The notes: generated by a model from the sequence alone, not told the origin. A DNA stretch of 33,617 nucleotides from Ornithinibacillus halotolerans (GCF_014637405.1 NZ_BMEY01000027.1:9024-42640); one strand, 5' to 3'. Positions 1 through 8,060 are shown, counted from the first letter of the stretch. Program-made: numbers and translations.

Positions 1-438
1 TTGAGCCATATTTTCAAACATTGTTCCTGGTTTTCCATAGTTGCAATATGGATCAATCGAAATTCCTCCACGTGGGGTGAATTTTGCCCATACTTCGATA
101 TATCGTGGATCCATTAATTCAATTAAGTCTTTCATAATCAAGTTCACACAATCCTCATGGTATGCGCCATGATTACGGAAGCTAAACATATATAACTTCA
201 ATGACTTACTTTCTACCATTCTCTTATCTGGAATGTAAGAAATGTAGATCGTAGCAAAGTCCGGTTGACCAGTCATTGGACATAGGCTCGTAAACTCTGG
301 AATATTAAATTTAACGAAGTAATTATTCTCTTGATGTTGGTTTTCGAATGTCTCTAGTACACTCGGATCGTAATCATATTCATATTTTGTGTTTTGATTT
401 CCTAATAATGTAAGATCTTTTGTATCACTATGTTTCAT
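1..438 (-). CDS. queF: NADPH-dependent 7-cyano-7-deazaguanine (preQ0) reductase, 3' end outside window
   Basis: QueF reduces the nitrile of preQ0 to the amine preQ1, the last step before transfer to tRNA in queuosine synthesis. The window holds the first 146 codons and no stop. Visible are the catalytic-cysteine motif [10 protein letters not shown], the QueF signature [10 protein letters not shown], and [13 protein letters not shown] followed by [15 protein letters not shown] near the end. These match the short single-domain QueF of Bacillus, about 165 residues, so only about 20 residues are missing. The ATG at 438 follows a GGAGGAAAATAAT ribosome site. It is the third gene of the riboswitch-controlled queC operon, 19 bp after the transporter stop. 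Confidence 0.95.
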   Translation of the reverse strand, partial: MKHSDTKDLTLLGNQNTKYEYDYDPSVLETFENQHQENNYFVKFNIPEFTSLCPMTGQPDFATIYISYIPDKRMVESKSLKLYMFSFRNHGAYHEDCVNLIMKDLIELMDPRYIEVWAKFTPRGGISIDPYCNYGKPGTMFENMAQ

Positions 439-457
439 TATTATTTTCCTCCTACTC

Positions 458-1045
458 TTATTTTGCTGCCTGTACAGCTGGTGTTTTTGTCGGTTTAAAG
501 TCGGTTATATTCGGTTCATAGATTCCAAGTTTCATAACGAAATGTCTAATTCCTCCAGCAACAATTAATTGCATCAACACTTTCGCCACCCACTGTCCAG
601 CAACTGCATACGGAACTAACTCCCATGACACGTATCCAAGCCCTAATGGCCCAATTCCAATAATGACAAACACTGCCGAATCTAAAAATCCTGCCACAAT
701 ACCGGAATACAGTACACGTCTTACAAATGGTAGTTTGAATCGTGTATAAATTTCCGTATCCGCTGTCTCAGAAATGATGAAGCTAAGTGTGGAAGCAAAT
801 ACGACCCATAATGCATCCCCTAATAAATGACTCGTAATGGCTGACAACGCCAGTGCTGTCGCAATCCACATATACGTTTTCCCGCGGCCATATTTATTTT
901 GCACCATGTCACGCATGACAAGTGTCAAACCAATAAATAATGTCCCATACGGAATAATAAACAAACCAAGATTCAGTGGGGCGAACTTCGCTGTAATGAC
1001 ATTTGCTAGAACGATAGATAATAAGTAAATGAGAATTCTATACAT
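458..1045 (-). CDS. Queuosine precursor transporter, YhhQ/VUT family
   Basis: This is a 195-residue integral membrane protein of the YhhQ (DUF165/VUT) family, whose studied members take up preQ0 or preQ1. About six hydrophobic segments are visible, with the family's charged loop [15 protein letters not shown] and the helix [16 protein letters not shown] chose the ATG at 1045 over the GTG at 1051 because GGAGGT lies 7 nt before the ATG but only about 1 nt before the GTG. The start overlaps the queC stop by 8 nt, suggesting translational coupling. Its place between queC and queF, where Bacillus usually has queD and queE, supports a precursor-salvage role. The exact substrate cannot be read from sequence. 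Confidence 0.85.
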   Translation of the reverse strand: MYRILIYLLSIVLANVITAKFAPLNLGLFIIPYGTLFIGLTLVMRDMVQNKYGRGKTYMWIATALALSAITSHLLGDALWVVFASTLSFIISETADTEIYTRFKLPFVRRVLYSGIVAGFLDSAVFVIIGIGPLGLGYVSWELVPYAVAGQWVAKVLMQLIVAGGIRHFVMKLGIYEPNITDFKPTKTPAVQAAK

Positions 1046-1688
1046 GGGCACGACCTCCTGCTAAGTAAGCATCCAGGCCTTGTTTTCGTAGTTTACAAGA
1101 TGGACATTCTCCACATCCATCCCCAATGATCCCGTTATAACAGGTCGTTGTATGCTCTCTAATATAATTTAGTCTTCCCATTTCATCCGCCATTTGCCAA
1201 ACTCCTGCTTTATCTATCCACATTAATGGCGTATGTATTTCAAAATTGTGGTCCATCGCCAGATTTAACGTCAGATTTAGTGATTTAATAAAATTATCCC
1301 GACAATCTGGATAACCACTAAAGTCGGTCTGACTTACTCCTGTAATAATATGTCTTGCACCAATGCTTCTAGCAACAACGGCTGCAAACGATAGGAAGAG
1401 ATGATTTCTTCCTGGAACAAATGTGTTGGGCACTTCCCCTGACTCGTCGATGGCGATATCTTTTCGCGTCATCGCATTATCGGTCAGTTGATTAAGCAAA
1501 TTCATATCGAGAATCGTATGCTTAACCCCAAGATCTCTCGCGATTCTTTTCGCTGAATCGAGTTCTGAGCTATTTCTTTGCCCATACAAAAAAGTGACGG
1601 TTTCAACGTGATCAAATTTCTCCAAAGCCCAAAGGAGACATGTCGTTGAATCTTGCCCGCCACTAAATACTACAACTGCTTTTTCCAT
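1038..1688 (-). CDS. queC: 7-cyano-7-deazaguanine synthase
   Basis: QueC converts 7-carboxy-7-deazaguanine to preQ0 using ATP and ammonia in the cytoplasm. The 216-residue protein has the ATP-pyrophosphatase P-loop FSGGQDSTT at residues 8-16 and the C-terminal zinc cluster [22 protein letters not shown]. Length and motifs are normal for the family. The ATG at 1688 is preceded by CTAGGGAGG, which forms the tail of a preQ1 riboswitch, so the product pathway controls its translation. It is first in an operon with a YhhQ-type transporter and queF; queD and queE are not in this operon. Confidence 0.96.
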   Translation of the reverse strand: MEKAVVVFSGGQDSTTCLLWALEKFDHVETVTFLYGQRNSSELDSAKRIARDLGVKHTILDMNLLNQLTDNAMTRKDIAIDESGEVPNTFVPGRNHLFLSFAAVVARSIGARHIITGVSQTDFSGYPDCRDNFIKSLNLTLNLAMDHNFEIHTPLMWIDKAGVWQMADEMGRLNYIREHTTTCYNGIIGDGCGECPSCKLRKQGLDAYLAGGRAHV

Positions 1689-1694
1689 GATGTA

Positions 1695-1741
1695 TTCCTC
1701 CCTAGTTTTGTTTAAAGAGGGGATGGTTTCGAACCCTCTGC
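1695..1741 (-). promoter_or_regulatory. preQ1-I riboswitch (probably translational)
   Basis: Read on the minus strand, an AGAGGG/CCCTCT stem encloses a loop containing GTTCGAAACCAT. It is followed by the A-rich tail TTTAAACAAAACTAGGGAGG. This is the class-I preQ1 layout: a short P1 hairpin, then an A-rich strand ending in a C-containing segment that pairs back into the loop. The tail runs directly into the queC Shine-Dalgarno sequence and there is no separate terminator hairpin, so ligand binding should hide the ribosome site. It lies immediately upstream of queC, as expected. Confidence 0.88.
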
Positions 1742-1747
1742 GTTAAC

Positions 1748-1776
1748 AGTATACCGTATTATTTTCGATTAGCAAA
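1748..1776 (-). promoter_or_regulatory. Sigma-A promoter of queC operon
   Basis: On the minus strand, TTTGCT (1771-1776) and TATACT (1748-1753) are separated by exactly 17 bp. The predicted start falls at about 1741, just where the riboswitch stem begins. Confidence 0.7.
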
Positions 1777-1805
1777 CTTTAAGATGGTTCCGGGTACGTA
1801 AATCT

Positions 1806-1834
1806 TTGACGATAAACACCCCTTCCCATAATAT
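1806..1834 (+). promoter_or_regulatory. Sigma-A promoter of the two-component operon
   Basis: TTGACG (1806-1811) and TAATAT (1829-1834) are separated by 17 bp and lie 33 bp before the response-regulator ATG. The near-consensus match suggests substantial basal expression. I see no obvious repeated operator here. Confidence 0.7.
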
Positions 1835-1866
1835 AAAAGAATAAACAGAATGTTAGGGTGAATACA

Positions 1867-2550
1867 ATGAAGATCTTATTAGTCGAGGATGACCGCACGA
1901 TTGCGTCGGGGTTAAAGTTTTCCTTGAAACAAGAGGAATTCGAGACAATCCTTTGTCATGATGCAGCTGCGGCAACCGATATCATTCAACATCAACTAGA
2001 AGATATAGACTTATGCCTCTTTGACTTAAACTTACCAGACGGTAATGGTTATGATTTGTGTGAACGTGTAAAAAAACAGAGTGATATCCCGGTTATCTTC
2101 TTAACGGCCTATGACGATGAAGTGAATGTCGTGATGGGACTGGATATGGGAGCAGATGATTATATTACGAAGCCCTTCCGAATTCGGGAGCTTATTTCTA
2201 GAATCAAGTCCGTTCTGCGCCGCTACCATCGTCCAGGACAAACGAAAAATATTATTAATATCAAAGAAATTCAGGTAAATACGCTCGAAGGAAAAGTGTA
2301 TAAAAACGGAACCGAAATACTACTAACTGCCTTAGAATACCGTCTCTTCCTTATTTTCGCGAATCATATTGGACAAGTCCTTACCAGGTCACAGCTGCTT
2401 GACCGAATTTGGGATGTAGCTGGTGATTTTGTCAATGACAATACATTGACGGTCTATATTAAACGTTTACGGGAAAAATTAGAAGACGATCCACAGAACC
2501 CGACCTTAATCAAAACGGTTCGCGGGATGGGCTACAAGGTTGGTGACTAA
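1867..2550 (+). CDS. OmpR/PhoB-family response regulator
   Basis: This is a 227-residue two-component regulator. The receiver domain has the acidic pair in LLVEDD, the phospho-acceptor aspartate in LCLFDLNLPDGNG, the switch threonine in IFLTAYDD and the lysine in DYITKPF. The C-terminal winged helix ends in the typical TLTVYIKRLREKLEDDP and TVRGMGYKV. I prefer the ATG at 1867 to the GTG at 1858 because AGGGTG sits about 6 nt before the ATG. It overlaps the kinase gene and shares its promoter. Its targets are not evident. Regulators of this kind often control FtsX-type ABC transporters, and two such transporters lie at 26450-29718 and 30724-33415 without adjacent regulators. Confidence 0.9.
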   Translation: MKILLVEDDRTIASGLKFSLKQEEFETILCHDAAAATDIIQHQLEDIDLCLFDLNLPDGNGYDLCERVKKQSDIPVIFLTAYDDEVNVVMGLDMGADDYITKPFRIRELISRIKSVLRRYHRPGQTKNIINIKEIQVNTLEGKVYKNGTEILLTALEYRLFLIFANHIGQVLTRSQLLDRIWDVAGDFVNDNTLTVYIKRLREKLEDDPQNPTLIKTVRGMGYKVGD

Positions 2551-3556
2551 GTTGCTTCGTAATCGCGAGATTCAAATTATATTAATCATTCTTTTTTCTA
2601 TTACAATTATCGGAACTTTTGTAGCAGGTTTTCTCTTTTCTAGAAGTGCAGCACTTTTCGTACTTGGAATATCCCTACTCCTCATCCTGTGCATGTATCT
2701 TTTCACAAGATGGCGTTACAAAGAAATTGAGAAACTATCCGGATACTTGCAGCAAATTTCAAACGGTGATTTTCGGTTAGACGTTCGGGATAATTACGAA
2801 GGAGAACTGAGTCTGTTAAAAAGTAACATTTACAAAGTAACGAAGATGTTATCCGATCAAGGAATGGTATTACATGAAGATAAAGCAAAATTAACCGATG
2901 CGATTTCTGATATCTCCCATCAATTAAAAACTCCCCTCACCTCGATGGCGGTGATGGCAGATTTATTGTATGAAACAAAATTAGAAGATGAAAAACGACG
3001 AGAATTTACTCGCAATATTCAAGTCCAGCTCGAACGGATGGAATGGCTCGTTTCTTCCTTATTAAAACTGTCCAAGATTGATGCAGGTACAATTTTCTTT
3101 AAAAAAGAACCGGTGTCCGTCCCCACCCTTATTGAAAAGGCATTAGATCCGTTATTAGTGCCAATGGATATAAAGATGCAAACGTATTCGATAACTGGCG
3201 AGGAGCACACATCATTTGTCGGTGACTTCAACTGGACGGTCGAAGCACTCATCAATATTATTAAAAACTGTGTCGAACATACACCAGAACAAGGTCATAT
3301 CGCTATTTCCTTTTCCGAGAATGCATTATTTACCGAAGTCATCATTGCCGATAACGGTAAAGGCATTCCAAAAGATGAACTACCATACATATTCAAGCGG
3401 TTCTACAAAGGAAAAAACGCGAGTGATGATAGTGTCGGCATCGGCCTAGCTATGGCACATAGTATTATTACGAGTCAAAAAGGAGCAATTGAAGTAACAA
3501 GTGATTTGCAAGCTGGGACAACGTTTCATATTAAATTTTATAAGCAGGTTATTTGA
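2540..3556 (+). CDS. Sensor histidine kinase with minimal extracytoplasmic loop
   Basis: This is a kinase of about 338 residues, partner of the preceding regulator, whose gene it overlaps by about 10 nt. Two membrane helices (about residues 11-31 and 36-56) are joined by only a few residues, so there is no real external sensor domain. This is the layout of intramembrane-sensing kinases. A short HAMP-like linker follows, then the H-box DISHQLKTPLTS, N-box NIIKNCVEHTPE, G1 DNGKGIPKDE, F-box IFKRFYKG and G2 VGIGLAMAHS. The start is not ATG: TTG 2540, GTG 2543 and TTG 2552 are all possible near AAGG, and I cannot decide. Kinases of this form usually sense through a partner ABC transporter, but none is adjacent. 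Confidence 0.9.
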   Translation: MVTKLLRNREIQIILIILFSITIIGTFVAGFLFSRSAALFVLGISLLLILCMYLFTRWRYKEIEKLSGYLQQISNGDFRLDVRDNYEGELSLLKSNIYKVTKMLSDQGMVLHEDKAKLTDAISDISHQLKTPLTSMAVMADLLYETKLEDEKRREFTRNIQVQLERMEWLVSSLLKLSKIDAGTIFFKKEPVSVPTLIEKALDPLLVPMDIKMQTYSITGEEHTSFVGDFNWTVEALINIIKNCVEHTPEQGHIAISFSENALFTEVIIADNGKGIPKDELPYIFKRFYKGKNASDDSVGIGLAMAHSIITSQKGAIEVTSDLQAGTTFHIKFYKQVI

Positions 3557-3597
3557 TAGCAGATAAAAATAAAGATGATCAGTTGTTAGCATAAAAA

Positions 3598-3625
3598 AAT
3601 AGCGTCAAGCCATCTTGACGCTATT
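3598..3625. terminator. Bidirectional rho-independent terminator
   Basis: A 12-bp perfect stem (AATAGCGTCAAG with its complement) has a 4-nt loop. On the minus strand it is followed by a run of Ts. It ends the kinase operon on the plus strand less perfectly, and probably belonged to the degraded gene at 3641-3778 on the minus strand. Confidence 0.85.
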
Positions 3626-3640
3626 CCTATTATTATATTT

Positions 3641-3778
3641 CTACCCCCACTCTGCCCCATGTTCACGAATAAATTTAATCTCCTTCCGATAATGTTCTAG
3701 ATGCCCTTCATCGATCATCTTTTGAAAAGCAGCATCTCCTTCTTGTGCTCTATTGATCGGTATACTTACAAAATCCTT
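3641..3778 (-). pseudogene. 3' remnant of an unidentified gene
   Basis: On the minus strand an open frame of 45 codons starts just after a stop codon, with no start codon or ribosome site. It encodes a plausible hydrophilic protein tail (containing QEGDAAFQKMIDEGHLEHYR and ending REHGAEWG) followed by a stop. A strong terminator in the same direction lies 15 bp further on. This is what remains when the 5' part of a gene is deleted. I do not recognise the family. The stretch from here to 3869 holds nothing else I can support. Confidence 0.45.
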
Positions 3779-3869
3779 CTAACTGTAATAAAACCGTCTC
3801 TAATTAATTATCTTCGTAACCATCTATTTTATCAGAATACTTCTATTTTTATAACCTCTTTTCCAAAAA

Positions 3870-4610
3870 TTACAATACAGAGCTTAAAAACGCTTGAGTA
3901 CGCTCCTCTTTTGGTTGGTCAAATACTTCTTCAGGACTTCCATACTCAACAATTTTCCCGTCATGCATGTAGACTACCCAATCCGCAACTTCTTTTGCAA
4001 AGCCCATTTCATGGGTAACAACGACCATTGTCATTCCTTCCTCTGCTAATTCTTTCATCGTTGCTAGTACTTCCCCAACTAGTTCCGGGTCAAGGGCAGA
4101 TGTTGGCTCATCAAATAACATGACTTCCGGTTCCATCGCTAAAGCTCTTGCAATTGCTACACGCTGCTTTTGCCCACCGGATAAGGTCGACGGATATACA
4201 TCATACTTATCCCCTAAACCAACCTTATCTAATAGCATCTTTCCTTTTTCAATTGCTTTTGACTTAGGAATCCCTTTCACTTGTGTCGGTGCTTCGATAA
4301 TATTTTCAATGACTGTTTTATGTGGAAATAAGTTAAAATGTTGAAACACCATCCCAACACGTTCACGAACCTTATTTAAGTCATGGGTTTTCTTTTCAAT
4401 TGGTTCTCCATCGAGGATGATTATCCCACTATCCTTCATTTCAAGGAAATTAAGGCAGCGTAGGAGCGTACTTTTTCCGGAACCACTAGCACCTACTAAT
4501 ACGACAACTTCACTTTCCTTAACGGTAAAGTCAATATCTTTTAGGACATGTAAATCACCAAACGACTTATTTAAGTTTTCTACTCGAATCATTTCTTGAT
4601 TTTTACTCAT
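3870..4610 (-). CDS. Polar amino acid ABC transporter ATPase (GlnQ/HisP family)
   Basis: This 246-residue ATP-binding subunit powers uptake through the permease encoded just upstream. It has Walker [10 protein letters not shown] (about residues 37-45), the Q-loop in [12 protein letters not shown], signature LSGGQKQR, Walker [13 protein letters not shown] and the switch histidine in VVVTHEMGF. Length and motifs are normal for the GlnQ/HisP group. The ATG at 4610 follows AAGGAG with good spacing. It is last in a lipoprotein-permease-ATPase operon, 15 bp after the permease. No terminator is obvious directly downstream. Confidence 0.93.
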   Translation of the reverse strand: MSKNQEMIRVENLNKSFGDLHVLKDIDFTVKESEVVVLVGASGSGKSTLLRCLNFLEMKDSGIIILDGEPIEKKTHDLNKVRERVGMVFQHFNLFPHKTVIENIIEAPTQVKGIPKSKAIEKGKMLLDKVGLGDKYDVYPSTLSGGQKQRVAIARALAMEPEVMLFDEPTSALDPELVGEVLATMKELAEEGMTMVVVTHEMGFAKEVADWVVYMHDGKIVEYGSPEEVFDQPKEERTQAFLSSVL

Positions 4611-4625
4611 CTTTTCGCTCCTTTC

Positions 4626-5279
4626 TTAATCACTTCTCGCTAATTTTTTCTCAATGTAACGAACAACTAACGTTAAGACTAGTACGATGACTAGGTAATA
4701 GACAGCTACAACTAGGAAGTAAGTCAAGTAATCAAAGTGGTTTGATCCTTCTGAACTTGCCACACCAAATAATTCTTGAAAACCAATAAATGATACTAAA
4801 GAAGAATCCTTTACACCGATAATAAATTGGTTCCCTAGAGATGGAACTGCTCGGCGAAATGCTTGGGGTAATATAATTCTTCGCATCGTCTTCCCAGCTG
4901 TCATCCCTAATGATCGACCTGCTTCTGTTTGTCCTTTATCAATCGATTGAATTGAGCCGCGAATAATCTCAGCAATATATGCCCCATTGTGGAATGCTAG
5001 ACCGGCAACTCCAGCCCAGAACATTGGTATTAACATAATTTCAACCAATCCATAGAACAGCACAAAGATTTGTACGATAAGTGGCGTACCACGAACAATC
5101 CAAATATAAACATCAGCAATCCACTGTAATGGTTTTATTTTGGAGATTTTTAATATGGCAATAAATAAACCAATGAAAAATGCAACGATAAGGGAGGCAA
5201 CGGATAATTGGAGGGTTTTCCATAAACCATGTAAAAATAAATCATAACTACCTATAAATACTTCTATAAAATGCGACAA
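4626..5279 (-). CDS. Polar amino acid ABC transporter permease (HisM/GlnP family)
   Basis: This is a 217-residue inner-membrane subunit with about five hydrophobic helices. The family landmarks WIVRGTPLIVQIF and NGAYIAEIIRGSI are present, as is the ATPase-contacting loop EAGRSLGMTAGKTMRRIILPQA. It probably works as a homodimer, since only one permease gene is present. The start is a TTG at 5279, with AAGGAG about 10 nt before it. It lies between the binding-protein and ATPase genes, and a stable hairpin separates it from the binding-protein gene. Confidence 0.92.
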   Translation of the reverse strand: MSHFIEVFIGSYDLFLHGLWKTLQLSVASLIVAFFIGLFIAILKISKIKPLQWIADVYIWIVRGTPLIVQIFVLFYGLVEIMLIPMFWAGVAGLAFHNGAYIAEIIRGSIQSIDKGQTEAGRSLGMTAGKTMRRIILPQAFRRAVPSLGNQFIIGVKDSSLVSFIGFQELFGVASSEGSNHFDYLTYFLVVAVYYLVIVLVLTLVVRYIEKKLARSD

Positions 5280-5303
5280 ATAATTTCAACTCCTTATTTA
5301 AAA

Positions 5304-5330
5304 GGAATGTGTGCTAGACACACACATTCC
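5304..5330 (-). promoter_or_regulatory. Intercistronic hairpin between binding protein and permease genes
   Basis: A perfect 10-bp stem (GGAATGTGTG with its complement) has a 7-nt loop, and on the minus strand it is followed by only TTTT. Hairpins in this position commonly act as partial terminators or protect the 5' transcript, which gives excess binding protein over membrane subunits. Confidence 0.6.
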
Positions 5331-5336
5331 ATGAGA

Positions 5337-6146
5337 TTACTCCATTTCATCTGGTTCTTGTGTAATGTCTACGCCAATCCACTCAATCGATAACTCTGCA
5401 AGTTCTCCACTATCTTTTAATTCTTGTAATGCTTCATCAATTGCTTTTAGAAGCGCTTCGTTATCTTTCGCAACAGCTATTGCTTGTTCACTCACACCTA
5501 ACTGGCCGCGATTTTCTACTTCTAATCCATTTTCAATCGCCGTTTGACCAGTAATATCATCAGTAATTACAGCATCATGGTGACCGGCTGCTAATGATTG
5601 TAATGCCACGACATCACTATCTACTTCCGGAATATTATCTGTGTACTCTTGAGCCATTTCGATGTAGGTGGAACCTCTCGAAACGGAAATTTCCTTCCCT
5701 TTTAAGTCATCCGCTGACTGGATATCACTATCAGGTCGTGTATAAATTACCGGGCCAGAATAGTAATAAGGCTCAGAGAAGTTAACTTCTTTTAAGCGAT
5801 CTTCCGTTATCGTATGACTTGCAACGGCAATATCATAACGGCCTTCCTTCACCCCTGTTACAATTCCAGAAAACTTTGCTTTTTGTTGCACAGCCTCTAA
5901 GCCAAGCTTCTCTGCAATTGCTTCAGCAACAGCGATATCGAAACCAATCATCTTTTGTCCTTCCATATAACTAAACGGTTTAAATTCCCCAGATGCAGCA
6001 AACGTTAATTTACCATCTTTCACGAGATCAAATTCTGAACCATTATTTCCACTACTCGAATCATCGTTATTACTTGAATCCGAACCACAAGCAGCTAGAA
6101 AAAACATAAGTAAAGCGAAAAATAGTGCAATTTTCAGTTTTCTCAT
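5337..6146 (-). CDS. Amino acid ABC transporter substrate-binding lipoprotein (SBP family 3)
   Basis: This 269-residue extracellular solute-binding protein is anchored by a lipid. It has a positively charged hydrophobic signal peptide with lipobox LAAC (Cys at about residue 20), then a Ser/Asn/Asp-rich linker. The family-3 domain shows FKPFSYMEGQKMIGFDIAVA, the ligand-arginine region ASHTITEDRLKEVNFSEPYY, and HHDAVITDDITGQ. It is the first gene of the operon and delivers ligand to the permease. Family-3 proteins bind glutamine, arginine, cystine and similar amino acids, and I cannot choose among them. GAGGGG lies about 12 nt before the ATG, somewhat far. Confidence 0.92.
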   Translation of the reverse strand: MRKLKIALFFALLMFFLAACGSDSSNNDDSSSGNNGSEFDLVKDGKLTFAASGEFKPFSYMEGQKMIGFDIAVAEAIAEKLGLEAVQQKAKFSGIVTGVKEGRYDIAVASHTITEDRLKEVNFSEPYYYSGPVIYTRPDSDIQSADDLKGKEISVSRGSTYIEMAQEYTDNIPEVDSDVVALQSLAAGHHDAVITDDITGQTAIENGLEVENRGQLGVSEQAIAVAKDNEALLKAIDEALQELKDSGELAELSIEWIGVDITQEPDEME

Positions 6147-6195
6147 TCCATAAACAATCCCCTCATTTAATTTTTGAAACTTTGATTCCCTTGTC

Positions 6196-6219
6196 TAAGG
6201 TTCCCTTAAAATTATAGCA
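6196..6219 (-). promoter_or_regulatory. Extended -10 promoter of the amino-acid ABC operon, with small palindrome
   Basis: On the minus strand TGCTATAAT gives a consensus -10 (6211-6216) with the extended TGn element and only a weak -35. Overlapping the expected start is the palindrome TAAGG-GAA-CCTTA (6196-6208), a possible repressor site. From about 6220 to 6504 I see no gene, only a weak TCGCCA/TGGCGA hairpin near 6416-6443. Confidence 0.5.
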
Positions 6220-6504
6220 ATTATCTAAATTGGACACGAATTCCAAATTTAAGGATAATTACTCTTCGTTTTTGAAGGAAATCCATTAAACTTAAATAGC
6301 TTAACGATTCTTACGTATGCTGTAATATTTTTTAATATACTTTGTCATACTCGGGATTTAGTTTTATAGGGGATGTGCAGTGTGGGGTGTAAAGTAGCAT
6401 TGTGACAGCATTAACTCGCCATTTACAAAATTAGCTGTGGCGATTCCTTTTTATGGGGAGAAAGTGCTCTGTAGTAGATGCCGGGGTGATTGTATGCATG
6501 TCTG

Positions 6505-6656
6505 TCAACTTCATTTCTAGCAAGATACTTAGCAAATTAAACTCGAGATTGCTTATCAACTTCATTTCGTACAATATTCTTATCAAAATAAACTCGACCC
6601 TCCCTATCAACTTCATTCATAAAGATCTTCTGCCATTGTAAACTCGATACCCCCCT
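6505..6656. repeat. Three imperfect tandem repeats, 51-bp period
   Basis: Units start at 6505, 6556 and 6607, exactly 51 bp apart. Each opens with TCAACTTCATT and has TAAACTCGA about 35 bp later, with diverged sequence between. Short frames across them on either strand have no ribosome site, and the translations only mirror the repeat, so I regard the region as noncoding. The units follow directly on one another with no unique spacers, so this is not a CRISPR array. Confidence 0.8.
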
Positions 6657-6667
6657 AACAACAAAAA

Positions 6668-6696
6668 AATAACCCAGTTCCATAAACTGGGTTATT
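6668..6696 (-). terminator. Rho-independent terminator, originally of the hydrolase gene
   Basis: A 12-bp perfect stem (AATAACCCAGTT with its complement) has a 5-nt loop. On the minus strand it is followed by a run of seven Ts. It lies 35 bp beyond the stop codon of the displaced hydrolase 3' end (6731), so it was probably that gene's own terminator before the transposon arrived. Confidence 0.85.
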
Positions 6697-6730
6697 ACCA
6701 CATCTATTAAATCAACGTTTATTCAATAGA

Positions 6731-6778
6731 TTATATTCTACTAACAACACTCCCTTCAGCAGTTAACTTTTCCTTTAA
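6731..6778 (-). pseudogene. Displaced 3' end of the alpha/beta hydrolase gene
   Basis: Joining the DNA left of the transposon (up to 6778) to the DNA right of it (from 13083) and removing one TTTAA copy restores an open frame on the minus strand. It runs VEVANILKEKLTAEGS, then VVSRI and a stop at 6731-6733. Total length is then 269 codons including the stop, in frame with the hydrolase start at 13841. This fragment is therefore the original C-terminal coding sequence, cut off by the insertion. Confidence 0.88.
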
Positions 6779-6816
6779 GGGGTAGCGTCAGGAAAATGCG
6801 AATTTACAACGCTAAG
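6779..6816 (+). repeat. Left terminal inverted repeat of the Tn3-family element (38 bp)
   Basis: It begins GGGGTAGCGTCAGGAAAA and ends ACAACGCTAAG. It pairs with 13040-13077, with mismatches at five positions. The target duplication TTTAA lies immediately outside. Confidence 0.93.
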
Positions 6817-6852
6817 CCCATTTTCAAGACGATTCCCCCAGTTTTAACAACG

Positions 6853-7597
6853 TTAAGAAAGTTTCAATGGTCTTAAAGAATCTAACGAGACCATTTTCTC
6901 CGAATTAAAATGGTATTCTCCAAGTAAATTTAATATGTTCCCAACCTAGAGGTGACATATGGTGCAATAATTCTTCATTAAAACTACCTGACCGTTTTTG
7001 ATATTCAACTGCCTTTGTTAGATGTAAAGTATTCCAGATACTGATGGCATTGATAATTATGTTTAAGGCACTGGCCCTTTGCAATTGATGCTGTATGGTT
7101 CGTTCCCTAAGCTCGCCTTGTTTTCCGAAGAAAATAGCTCTTGCCAGTCCATTCATGGCTTCTCCTTTATTCAATCCTTTTTGTATTTTTCTTCTTAATG
7201 ATTCATCCGAAATATAATTCAAAATAAAGATCGTTTTTTCTATTCGGCCCATCTCACGTAAGGCGGTAGCCAAGCTGTTTTGTCTTGAATAAGAACCTAA
7301 TTTCCCCATAATAAGGGATGCTGAAACTGTTCCTTCCCTTATAGAATGAGCTAATCGCAAAACATCCTCATAATTCTCTTTAATGACCTTTGTATTTATT
7401 TGTCCACGTAAAATGACTTCTAATTTTGGATACTCACTTGCCTTATCTATTGTAAATAATTTCGAGTCTGATAAATCTCGTATTCTTGGAGCAAATTTAA
7501 ATCCTAATAAATGGGTCAGTCCGAATATTTGGTCTGTGTAACCAGCTTTAATTGTACTAGTATTAGAAGTAGTTATTAACGTATCTTGCGATAGTAA
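6853..7597 (-). pseudogene. tnpA: Tn3-family transposase, 3' remnant with frameshift
   Basis: Only the C-terminal quarter of a roughly 970-990-residue DDE transposase is left. Recognisable are GYTDQIFGLTHLLGFKFAPR, the LNKGEAMNGLARAIFFGK block holding the final catalytic glutamate, and HHMSPLGWEHI near the end. Two lesions are visible. Similarity stops at about 7543, where the conserved D-T-x-G aspartate should be; the frame runs on to a stop at 7598. After WEHIK the frame goes into a premature stop (6905), while one base fewer at about 6928-6934 would restore NLLGEYHFNSEKMVSLDSL and a normal tail ending at 6853, 36 bp from the terminal repeat. It lies next to the left end and reads outward, as in Tn1546. 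It cannot be catalytic. Confidence 0.9.
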
Positions 7598-7669
7598 CTA
7601 CTTCTTTTATATTTCATTAAAGAATTATTATTTGTACTATTAAATTTATGAATATATAGTATCTTACGA
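7565..7669. other. Hairpin and 11-bp direct repeats between tnpA and recombinase: possible resolution-site remnant
   Basis: An 11-bp inverted repeat (AGAAGTAGTTA at 7565-7575, complement at 7595-7605) flanks a copy of GTATCTTGCGA (7581-7591). A second copy, GTATCTTACGA, occurs at 7659-7669 just before the recombinase start. Tn3 elements that use tyrosine recombinases keep their recombination site next to that gene. Assignment is inferred from position and repeats only. Confidence 0.35.
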
Positions 7670-7682
7670 ATTAGGGGGTGGA

Positions 7683-8060
7683 ATGTTGAAAGTACAAGAA
7701 GTTCTCATTCAAGAGAAGAAAAGATATCTGTTAATTGATAAGAGAGGCTATCCGGTCATACCGGTTGCAAAGTATATAAAGTATTTAGATAACATTGGAA
7801 AAGCTGAAAATACACTAAAGTCATACTGTTACCATCTAAAGCTTTATTTTCAATTCCTAGAGGAAAGTCGGTTAAGATATCAAGAAGTGAACCTTGATAT
7901 CTTGGCTCAATTCATCGGTTGGCTGAGAATTCCCGATCAATCTACAAAAGTCATTTACTTTGAAGAAACCTTAGCTAAACGATCAGAAAGAATAGAAATC
8001 CATATAAAAAAAGTCGAATCCATCAAGGATATCGGCTTTTTTAGATTGAAATTTGCTTAG
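7683..8060 (+). pseudogene. Tyrosine recombinase (phage-integrase family), N-terminal fragment
   Basis: The first 105 or so residues look like the SAM-like core-binding domain of a tyrosine recombinase of the Tn554/Tn4430 type. Examples are LIDKRGYPVIPVAKYIKYLD, a NTLKSYCYHLKLYFQFLE helix and FIGWLR. After LAKRSER the sequence no longer fits the family and stops at 125 residues. The catalytic domain with its R-H-R-Y residues is absent, and no other frame downstream supplies it. GGGGGTGGA precedes the ATG. It probably served cointegrate resolution for the transposon before truncation. From 8061 to 8170 I see nothing. Confidence 0.8.

Noticed and set aside
6431..6641. Short open frames on both strands over the 51-bp repeats
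   Set aside because: They only mirror the repeat, have no ribosome site, and look like no protein family.
6505..6656. CRISPR array
   Set aside because: Repeats are imperfect, only three, contiguous with no unique spacers of constant length, and no cas genes are present.
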